Shown: in pieces, positions 1 to 6,011 of the stretch | How positions within the stretch are numbered: the stretch's first letter is position 1 | How the letters are laid out: each line of letters opens with the position of its first letter | NCBI GenBank assembly: GCA_031279925.1 | Contig: JAITHQ010000048.1 | Coordinates: 1 to 7,125 of the forward strand | DNA length: 7,125 bases | Source of the DNA: Treponema sp. | GTDB lineage: Bacteria; Spirochaetota; Spirochaetia; Treponematales; Breznakiellaceae | Reading direction: 5' to 3' | Position numbers and translations under genes: made by a program | The notes under the pieces: generated by a model | What the model was told of the DNA's origin: nothing | What the model saw: the letters and a program-made list of their open reading frames with translations, nothing else | Database searches by the model: none

Positions 1-16
1 AATAACTAAAGAAGGT

Positions 17-93
17 CCACGGATTACATGGATTAACACGGATTTCAGTTCCCCAGAACCGCTATAATCCATGAAAATCCGTGCAATCCGTGG
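17..93. repeat. Dispersed inverted repeat with three hexamers per arm
   Basis: The left arm carries CACGGA (18-23), CATGGA (27-32) and CACGGA (37-42). The right arm carries the reverse complements TCCATG (68-73), TCCGTG (78-83) and TCCGTG (87-92). Spacings between hexamer starts are 9 then 10 on the left and 10 then 9 on the right, so the arms mirror each other. The outermost 9 bases (17-25 and 85-93) are perfectly complementary, and inner pairs differ by C/T transitions. From memory, elements of this CACGGATT type are scattered through intergenic regions of many unrelated bacteria; no function is known to me. The span contains no credible coding sequence. Confidence 0.75.
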
Positions 94-268
94 ATTTTTC
101 AAGAATTCTCCTGTTCCATGGCAAGAAGCTAAAATCGAGCTTCGTCTTTATTAAGTGGATTGACTATACTATTGATCCGCATTTACTCAAAGCAAGCTGG
201 CCCGGCTTGCACACCGCAGACATTAGTTGAAACCCGCCGCCGTTCTTTATATCCGGCAACGCCATGTG
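94..268. other. Intergenic stretch without a recognisable gene
   Basis: This stretch lies between the dispersed repeat and the 3' end of the minus-strand relic. Apart from the GC-rich palindrome at 192-210, I see only short open frames with no family resemblance, the longest noticed being 33 codons on the minus strand (164-265). Confidence 0.5.
192..210 (-). terminator. Possible terminator hairpin downstream of the relic gene
   Basis: A 19-base near-palindrome has 6-base arms GCAAGC (192-197) and GCTTGC (205-210), with further pairing inward. Read on the minus strand it lies about 60 bases beyond the relic stop and is followed by only three T residues. It could be the leftover intrinsic terminator of that gene, but the T tract is weak, so this is tentative. 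Confidence 0.25.
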
Positions 269-819
269 CTATCGCTCCCTGCCCAGCGGGGCGGCATCGT
301 TACCCGCACGAATTTCCTTGACAACATCCGTGATGTCTTTTTCTTCCTTGTAATTGATTAATGCGGCATACCACGCTTTGTGTAAGACCAGCGCAGAACT
401 GCCCGTTTCCACTTTGCCGTACAGTCAGAAAATTTATCCAGTTGGTCAAAGCCGTCAATCACTTTTTCGCGCATAATTTCTTGCAGGACACGAAAGCGCT
501 TTTGAAAATCAGGATTGGTTTTCTTTTCGTCAAGGTCGTAATAATCCGCGCCAAGGGCGTCGTAAATAGGGAACGAATAATCCGTGGCAAAATACAGATA
601 TTGCTGCGCCGCCTGTTAAATTATCTTCTTTGGTTTCAGAAGACTTTTGAAATTTGTGATAGACTTTTTATCCGAGTCCAGGGTCATCTTTGCCTTGTTA
701 TAGGCTTGTTCGTATTTTGCCTTCCATGCTCTTTCTGCGGTTTTTGTCAAACCCTTGGGCAGCCTTTTGGCGAAAATTGAAAAAACTGAACGCAAAGAAA
801 AAGAACGCGGGGATTTCAA
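269..819 (-). pseudogene. Decayed gene of unknown function (one internal stop, one frameshift)
   Basis: Three consecutive minus-strand segments read as ordinary soluble protein. The first (819-616) is Lys-rich and ends in an in-frame TAA at 616-618. The same frame continues directly at 615 with QAAQQYLYFATDY and FPIYDALGADYYDL, through REKVIDGFDQLDKFSD. At about 424-426 a single-base loss moves the good frame by one, and it continues as LYGKVETGSSALVLHKAWY and ends near AAPLGRER with a TAG at 269-271. Together this gives about 183 residues. There is no signal peptide or membrane segment, and the content is mostly charged and aromatic, suggesting a soluble helical protein. I do not recognise the family. 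The first codons (near 785-819) run into the second dispersed repeat, so the true start is uncertain. The relic points away from the cyclase operon and is probably unrelated to it. A sequencing error could explain one lesion but is unlikely to explain both. Confidence 0.7.
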
Positions 820-908
820 CCGTTCAATTCAATTCAACGCAAACAAAAAATATTTTTGCTTTATCTCTTCCTCTACGTTCTCTGCGGTTGACACTGCGTC
901 CTTTGCCT
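785..908. repeat. Degenerate dispersed inverted repeat (AACGCAAAG / CTCTGCGGTT type)
   Basis: The left side has AACGCAAAG (789-797) and GAACGCGG (803-810). The right side has CTCTACGTTCTCTGCGG (871-887) and CTGCGTCCTTTGCC (894-907). Reading the right side in reverse complement gives runs like AACCGCAGAGAACGTAGAGG, the same short-word pattern as the left arm but diverged. From memory this is another widely scattered intergenic repeat type. It overlaps the 5' end of the minus-strand relic and lies about 90 bases upstream of the operon. Confidence 0.45.
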
Positions 909-928
909 GCTGGGTTTCTGGCAAAGTC

Positions 929-934
929 TACAAT
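929..934 (+). promoter_or_regulatory. Weak candidate -10 box for the cyclase operon
   Basis: TACAAT matches five of six bases of the TATAAT consensus and lies 64 bases before the first start codon. No good -35 box sits at 16-18 bases: the nearby TTGACA (888-893) is 35 bases upstream, too far to pair with it. This is the best-looking site in the leader but remains a guess. Confidence 0.2.
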
Positions 935-998
935 AATACCTGTTTTTAACATTACCGTTTCTTCTTGTTTTTCTTTTGTAAATTGGGTATGCTGTGGC

Positions 999-2837
999 AT
1001 GACTTACAAGGTACGGTTTCCCATAGGGTTCAAGTTGTCATTTGGAATCTCTCTTATTCTCTTGTGCTCCCTTTCGCTTATTACCGTATCGGTTTCCTGG
1101 CTGGTTAGTACGGATATTCAGCTAACTGCCGAAAACAACAACTGGACCATGAACTGGTGGTCTTCCACAGCGGCGCAAAACATGCTGGGCGCTTACCGCA
1201 CCCGCGCCCTGTTTTTGATACGCACAATCGATACCCTTGTTTCCCGGGGCAACGCCAAAACCGGGGAGGTAGAAACCCTGAGCGGGCGTTTTTTTCGCTT
1301 AAATCCTGATATTTCCTGCGTCGCCTTTATCGGTCAGGGGAATAGTCCCAGCGGCATTATGTTGAATGAGCGTTTTAATGCCGGCAAGGCCGCCGGCAGT
1401 GCCGAAGAATCCCGGCTGTCCCGTTCCTATGTTTCCGAATGGCTCGATTCCCGGCAGGAGGAACTGACCGCTGCGGCGGAGGGTAAAACAAGCCTGGTAA
1501 ACGGCTATTCTTTTTTTCACTTTCCCTGCATTGCCATATTTTTCCCGCTGCCCGCAGAAGACGGCTTTTCTATTGCCGGGGCCGGGGCGCTGCTGTTTTT
1601 GTCCGCCGCCCTGGAAGAAAACATGATGAACGCCGATTCCCAGGCTGTGCTGAATACCAGCTTTATCATCAACGGCAAGGGGGACGTGCTTATCCACCCT
1701 AATCCTGATTATGTCCGTACCGGGGTAAACGTCGCTTCTTCCGTTCTGGGGAAAAGGGCGCTGGAAGGAAGCGCTTCCAACCTGCAAACCAGGTATACCG
1801 CCGAGGACGGGGAACAGTTCTTTGGCGCGTATCAGCGGATTGCCGGTCTTGACACAGCGGTAATGACAATTATTCCCGTCCGGCAGGTTATGGAAGGGAT
1901 TGCCAAAGGGATCAGACGGATCATCCTGATAAGCGCCGTTGTGCTTTTGGCGTCAGTTGTCGCTATGGCCTTTTATTCCCGGACTATCAGCATTCCCCTT
2001 AAAGTCCTGATCGGCGGGGTGCAGGCAATAGAGCAGGGGAACTATCAGCCGGACATTGGGATAAAAACCAGGGACGAGATCGAAGTGCTTGCCGACAGTT
2101 TTATCGCTATGGGCAAGGGCCTGGTGAATTTTGAGCGTTTTACCAACAAGCGGGTAGTGGCCCTTGCCAGGGAACACAAGCTGGGCATTGCCGGAGAAAA
2201 ACATTGTATCAGCATTTGCTTTGCCATGATACGGGATTTTGACACCCTCTCCCACGGTATGACGCCCAGCGGCCTTGTTGATTTTGTCAACTGTTTTCTG
2301 GAAAATATTGTTCCCTGTGTTACCAAAACAGGGGGGCTGGTGGACAAATTCCTTACCCAGGGCGGCCTGGTGGTAATGTGCATCTGGGGCGCCGCCGAAA
2401 GTACCGGCAGCACCGCTTCGGACGCTTTTAATTGTATCCGCTCCGCGCTGATGATGCGCGCCGCCCTGCGCAGGCTCAACATTGAACGGCTTGTTTCAGG
2501 CGATCCAGGGGCGCTGATCAAAATGGGCTGCGGCATCAATACCGGGGATGTGATCGTTGGGCAGATGGGTTCTGAGGAACGGATGGAATTTACGGTTATC
2601 GGCGATGCGGTTAACCTTGCCGCCCGGATTGAAGGTCCCAATGAAGCCTTTGATACTGATATTTTGATCACCGAAGACACCTTTGATCTGGTGGGTAAAT
2701 ATCTGATGACCGAAGAAATGCCCAGTCTGAAAGTAAAAGGCAAAGAAAAACTCCTGCGGGTGTTTTCGGTAATAAACATCAAGAATTATTATGGTCCCGA
2801 AACTATGGATGATGTGAGGAAACTATGGACAATGTAA
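999..2837 (+). CDS. Membrane class III cyclase paralogue with Cache-like sensor, lacking both metal-binding Asp (pseudo-cyclase)
   Basis: This 612-residue protein has TM helix 1 at about 11-35 and a large periplasmic region at 36-305. Its distal part (218-298) looks like the C-terminal half of a Cache domain, with IINGKGDVLIHPNPDY and a following Y..DGE..FGAYQ. TM helix 2 (307-326), a HAMP domain (about 328-378, with Pro333 and DEIEVL) and a class III cyclase domain (about 400-592) follow. Aligned to gene 2, Asn539, Arg543, Lys450 and Thr532 of the catalytic set are kept. The two metal-binding Asp are replaced by Met410 and Gln454, and three residues are inserted after Gln454. It should therefore not be active as a homodimer, but could give the Asn/Arg half of a site to gene 2. 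The start is fixed by the aligned N-terminus of gene 2 (FP.(G/M)FKLS) and by the lack of start codons just upstream, although no clear Shine-Dalgarno is visible. The frame stays open back to 690, but that part reads as non-coding. Confidence 0.9.
   Translation: MTYKVRFPIGFKLSFGISLILLCSLSLITVSVSWLVSTDIQLTAENNNWTMNWWSSTAAQNMLGAYRTRALFLIRTIDTLVSRGNAKTGEVETLSGRFFRLNPDISCVAFIGQGNSPSGIMLNERFNAGKAAGSAEESRLSRSYVSEWLDSRQEELTAAAEGKTSLVNGYSFFHFPCIAIFFPLPAEDGFSIAGAGALLFLSAALEENMMNADSQAVLNTSFIINGKGDVLIHPNPDYVRTGVNVASSVLGKRALEGSASNLQTRYTAEDGEQFFGAYQRIAGLDTAVMTIIPVRQVMEGIAKGIRRIILISAVVLLASVVAMAFYSRTISIPLKVLIGGVQAIEQGNYQPDIGIKTRDEIEVLADSFIAMGKGLVNFERFTNKRVVALAREHKLGIAGEKHCISICFAMIRDFDTLSHGMTPSGLVDFVNCFLENIVPCVTKTGGLVDKFLTQGGLVVMCIWGAAESTGSTASDAFNCIRSALMMRAALRRLNIERLVSGDPGALIKMGCGINTGDVIVGQMGSEERMEFTVIGDAVNLAARIEGPNEAFDTDILITEDTFDLVGKYLMTEEMPSLKVKGKEKLLRVFSVINIKNYYGPETMDDVRKLWTM
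2816..2820 (+). promoter_or_regulatory. Ribosome binding site of gene 2, inside gene 1
   Basis: GAGGA lies 4 bases before the ATG at 2825, within the last codons of gene 1. It supports this start and suggests that gene 2 translation is coupled to termination of gene 1. Confidence 0.65.
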
Positions 2838-4594
2838 GGCAAAAACGCGCCTGGTTTCCGCTGATGTTCAAACTGTCATTGACGGTTTCGGCGCTGCTGG
2901 TATTTTCCCTGGGGGCCATTATTTTTTCGGTTTGGTTTATTTTCCGCGCCGATGTACGTAAAACCGCTATCGCGGATAATGACGCTATCAACGCCCGGGT
3001 AAACGCCGCGGTGGATTCCATGCTGCGTCAAATTCAGGCGGATACGGGCCTTTTGCTTGGCACTTTGCAGGGGGGGCTGGAAAACGGAAATTCCGCCGGG
3101 CAGGAAAAACTTGCCCGGTTTTACTTTTCCCAAAACCCCCATATCGCGGCGGTAGTTTCCGATGACGAAGAAGACGGTTCGGCGGTGTTTCTTAACAATG
3201 CCTTTGCCCTTTCCAACGAAATTTCCGGCTCCCTGATTGTCGATTATTTGAACGTACGGGGAAGCAGGCTTTTGCGGCGGAACAGCGACACTATGTTGAT
3301 AAGCGCCGCCCCGGATTTTTACGGGCTTCCCATTCTGGCGGCAAGTTTTCCCTATGCCGGAAGCGGGCAGGATATTTCCGCCGCCAGGGCGGTGGTGTTC
3401 TTTTCTTCCGAAGTGTTGGCGGATTATTTTGGCGTCGGGGCAAGCCGCTCGGTGCTGCTTAACGGCGCGGGGGAAACGCTGATTCAGCCGGGTTCCGCCG
3501 CCGAAACCGGGGCGGTGTTTACCGCGGTTCGTCCGGTGGAGTTCGGCGGCTCGGTGCATACCTCCATCAGCGAGGAAGTGGTTTTCGAGGGGATTTCCGC
3601 CACTGCGCGGCGCAATATCTATTTTGGGATTTTTGTGTGGTTTATCTCGCTTGTGTTTATGCGCTTTTTTTCGTCCCGCCTTACCCGGCAGTTGGAAATT
3701 CTGGAAGACACAGCCGCCCTGGTAGCAGAGGGCGATAACAGCGGCGAAATTCCGGTAAAAAACCATGATGAAACGGGCCTGCTTGCGGAGCAGATGAACC
3801 GTATGTTGAAAACCCTGAAAGTCTTTGAAAAGTTTACCAACAAAGAAATTGCCCGCCGTATGAATGAGGGCCTTTTGAGCCGCGAAGGAAAAGAAAAAAA
3901 AGGGGTGTTTTTATTTTCGGATATCCGGTCCTTTACAGCCATTTCGGAACAACTGGACCCCGCAGGGGTGGTGGAATTTCTGAACGAATATATGGAGCGG
4001 ATGGTGGCCTGCATCACCAAAACCGGCGGGGTTATCGACAAATTTATCGGCGATGCGATTTTGGCCCACTGGGGAATCGTGTACACCAAAGAGGGGCTGA
4101 ACAGCGAGGCCGAGGCGGCCCGGGCTGCGCTGGATTCTGTTTTGGCAATGCGCATTGCGCTGCAAAGCGTTAACCGGAAGCGGAAACAGGAAAAACAACT
4201 GCCCCTGAAAAACGGCTGCGGCATAAGCTGCGGGAATGTGGCGGCGGGTCAGATAGGGACCGATGAGCGGCTGGTATATACGGTTATTGGAGAGGCAGTA
4301 AACCTTGCGGAACGGGCGGAATCGTGTAACAAGCCCTATGGCACGGAAATTCTGATAACCGAAGATGTGTGGCGCTTAACAAAAGAGTATTTTATAACCG
4401 AGGAAATGCCGCCGGTCATGGAAAAGGGAAAAACAATCCGGCTTTTTGCGCTTATCAACAGCAAAGACGCGGCGGAAGGGCCAAAGACACTGCGGGAACT
4501 GCGCGGCCTTTTGGGTATTGCGGAGCCGGATCTGCGGAATATCAATCAGGATGAAAAGGAAATAAAATTCGATGTCCACAAAACGAACAAATAA
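2825..4594 (+). CDS. Membrane-bound class III adenylate cyclase (catalytically complete)
   Basis: This 589-residue protein is predicted to convert ATP to cAMP at the inner membrane. TM helix 1 is at about 17-40 and the periplasmic part at 41-262. TM helix 2 (about 264-281) leads to a HAMP-like segment (282-332; the usual Pro is absent, DETGLL is present). A connecting helix FEKFTNKEIARRM (334-346) precedes the cyclase domain (about 358-545). The full catalytic set is visible: metal ligands Asp366 (FSDIRSFT) and Asp410 (KFIGDAI), Asn493 and Arg497 (AVNLAER), and Lys406 with Thr486. A Lys/Thr pair is known from bacterial adenylate cyclases, which favours ATP over GTP. The periplasmic domain keeps LLNGAGETLIQP, matching gene 1, but is about 45 residues shorter there and lacks the following Tyr/Asp-Gly strands. 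The charged tail (546-589) overlaps gene 3. It probably homodimerises or pairs with gene 1. Cyclase assignment is firm; the nucleotide preference is inferred. Confidence 0.93.
   Translation: MDNVRQKRAWFPLMFKLSLTVSALLVFSLGAIIFSVWFIFRADVRKTAIADNDAINARVNAAVDSMLRQIQADTGLLLGTLQGGLENGNSAGQEKLARFYFSQNPHIAAVVSDDEEDGSAVFLNNAFALSNEISGSLIVDYLNVRGSRLLRRNSDTMLISAAPDFYGLPILAASFPYAGSGQDISAARAVVFFSSEVLADYFGVGASRSVLLNGAGETLIQPGSAAETGAVFTAVRPVEFGGSVHTSISEEVVFEGISATARRNIYFGIFVWFISLVFMRFFSSRLTRQLEILEDTAALVAEGDNSGEIPVKNHDETGLLAEQMNRMLKTLKVFEKFTNKEIARRMNEGLLSREGKEKKGVFLFSDIRSFTAISEQLDPAGVVEFLNEYMERMVACITKTGGVIDKFIGDAILAHWGIVYTKEGLNSEAEAARAALDSVLAMRIALQSVNRKRKQEKQLPLKNGCGISCGNVAAGQIGTDERLVYTVIGEAVNLAERAESCNKPYGTEILITEDVWRLTKEYFITEEMPPVMEKGKTIRLFALINSKDAAEGPKTLRELRGLLGIAEPDLRNINQDEKEIKFDVHKTNK
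4556..4560 (+). promoter_or_regulatory. Ribosome binding site of gene 3, inside gene 2
   Basis: AAGGA (extending as AAGGAAA) lies 9-11 bases before the ATG at 4572, within the last codons of gene 2. It supports the chosen start and the 23-base overlap. Confidence 0.6.
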
Positions 4595-6011
4595 GACGCC
4601 GTCCGCCTGGCGCAGAACCGTATTTGATGTGCTTTTTACCTTGATCTGCCTTGCCGGGGCCGCCGGGGGGCTTTTTTTGTTCTGGCGGGACATTAATCAG
4701 GTAATGGTAAAATCCTCCGAACAGCCGGTGGGCGTGCTTTCTTACAAACGTAATGTGGTACAGCGCCGTTTTGGGGACCGGCATTTGTGGAATCAGCTTC
4801 CCCCGGAAACTCCGGTGTATAACGGCGACCTGATCCGTACTGCGGAACTTTCCGATGCCTCCATTACTTTTTCCAGCGGGGATAAAATTGCCCTTTCGGA
4901 AAACAGCCTTATCAACATCCGCTACGATAAAAAAACCGGCGTTTCCCGGGTAGAACTTGCAAATGGGGAGATCAGTGTGATCTCTCAAAGCGGTACAATA
5001 GCGCTGGTTGCCAGCGGCCAGGAATTGCGGCCTCAGGCGGGCGGGGCATTGCAGGTAAAAGGCGATCAGGAGCACATGGAAGTTCAGAGTATCGCCGGAG
5101 AAATCGAAATTACCGGCCCTGGAGGGGCTGCCTTTACACTTGAAGAAGGAAAAACACTCAATGCGGATAATGGGGGAATCAGTGAAGCGCCGGAAGCGTT
5201 TGTTATGCTGCATCCCCTGCCGAATCAGGAACAGAATGACGGGAAGACTAATTTTTCCTGGACAAACGCCAATGTTCCCAACGATGGATATATGCGGCTG
5301 GAAATTGCTTCCGACCGCCGTTTTTCCAACGTGGCGCATGCAAACAATAATTTCAATCCAGAAGTAACAGCAATGGAAATGCAGTTAGAGCCCGGCGTCT
5401 GGTGGTGGCGGATGTTTCAGGCAAAGCAGGGCAGCTCCACGCCAACAGTGGTCCTGCGGGAAGGCAGGCTGACCATTAATGAACCGCCTCCCCCGCCGCC
5501 TGCTCCCCAGGCGGAACCGCCCGCGCTTGTCTCGCCCCTGGCGCTGGCTGAACTGAGCGCGGAAGAACCTATTGCCATTCCTGCAGCGGCTGTGCAGCCG
5601 CCGCCTGCTGCCCCTCCGCCCCCGCCGCCTAGACCGGCCCCGCCGCCCCGGTTGTCCCGCGCACGGGGTTTGTCTCCATTTAACGGCGCTTTGATCGACG
5701 GCCCATACCTAAAGGCTGAAAAGCGGCTTAATTTTCAATGGGAACCGGTAAATGGGGCAAACGCCTATCTTTGCACAGTAAAGCAGGGCGATACGGTTAT
5801 TATGGAACTGGTCCGGGAACCCCGTTTTGTGTTTAACCGGTTTGGGGGCTTAACCAACGGCGATTGTTTTTGGCAGATAGAGGCGGTGCGGCTTGGGGCG
5901 GGCGGAACTATTCAGCGTCATGGTACAGTGGCGGAAAGCCGTTTTACCCTGGCGGTTCCCAAACCGGAAGCGCCGGTAGTTGTTAATCCGGGGATAATTC
6001 ATGGCAGATAA
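4572..6011 (+). CDS. FecR-domain inner-membrane protein with periplasmic beta-sandwich domains and polyproline spacers
   Basis: This 479-residue protein has a short basic cytoplasmic N-terminus (1-16, MSTKRTNKTP then WRR), one TM helix (about 17-38) and a long periplasmic part. Residues about 52-150 match the FecR fold: VGVLSYKRNVV, then YNGDLIRTAELSDASITF, and SGDKIALSENSLINI. Residues 208-303 look like a beta-sandwich, with FSW, YMRLEIASD.RFSNV and GVWWWRMFQAK. A proline-rich segment (304-360) with runs of six and seven Pro follows. A second sandwich (366-462) has FQWEPVNGANAYLCTV. Classical FecR proteins relay outer-membrane signals to an ECF sigma factor, but no sigma gene lies here and the cytoplasmic tail is very short, so the likely partners are the cyclases. 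The polyproline part could span periplasm or peptidoglycan, as in TonB. From memory, T. pallidum has a similar neighbourhood (cyclase genes near TP0485/TP0484 and TP0483), unverified. Confidence 0.82.
   Translation: MSTKRTNKTPSAWRRTVFDVLFTLICLAGAAGGLFLFWRDINQVMVKSSEQPVGVLSYKRNVVQRRFGDRHLWNQLPPETPVYNGDLIRTAELSDASITFSSGDKIALSENSLINIRYDKKTGVSRVELANGEISVISQSGTIALVASGQELRPQAGGALQVKGDQEHMEVQSIAGEIEITGPGGAAFTLEEGKTLNADNGGISEAPEAFVMLHPLPNQEQNDGKTNFSWTNANVPNDGYMRLEIASDRRFSNVAHANNNFNPEVTAMEMQLEPGVWWWRMFQAKQGSSTPTVVLREGRLTINEPPPPPPAPQAEPPALVSPLALAELSAEEPIAIPAAAVQPPPAAPPPPPPRPAPPPRLSRARGLSPFNGALIDGPYLKAEKRLNFQWEPVNGANAYLCTVKQGDTVIMELVREPRFVFNRFGGLTNGDCFWQIEAVRLGAGGTIQRHGTVAESRFTLAVPKPEAPVVVNPGIIHGR
5990..5994 (+). 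promoter_or_regulatory. Ribosome binding site of gene 4, inside gene 3
   Basis: GGGGA lies 6 bases before the ATG at 6001, within the last codons of gene 3, supporting the start and coupled translation. Confidence 0.55.

Noticed and set aside
17..93. CRISPR array
   Set aside because: The repeated words are 6-10 bases long with no unique spacers and are arranged as an inverted repeat.
164..265. 33-codon minus-strand open frame after the relic stop
   Set aside because: There is no ribosome site or recognisable motif, it overlaps the GC-rich palindrome, and it is too short to support.
361..780. Plus-strand open frame of 139 codons
   Set aside because: It is antisense to the relic gene. Its translation is rich in Phe, Leu and Cys with no family look, while the minus strand reads as normal protein.
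888..934. Sigma-70 promoter pairing TTGACA (888-893) with TACAAT (929-934)
   Set aside because: The spacer is 35 bases, about double what is needed. TTGACA also falls within the dispersed repeat.
690..998. Upstream extension of gene 1 in the same open frame
   Set aside because: The translated part reads through the dispersed repeat and the antisense of the relic. There is no start codon just upstream of 999, and the gene 2 N-terminus aligns with the 999 start.
820..998. cAMP-receptor-protein site controlling the operon
   Set aside because: I found no TGTGA-N6-TCACA-like palindrome in the leader.
2045..3766. Long minus-strand open frames (2045-2782 and 2876-3766) opposite the cyclases
   Set aside because: They are opposite well-supported genes with conserved catalytic motifs, have low-complexity Arg/Ser- or Gly/Lys-rich translations, and result from codon bias.
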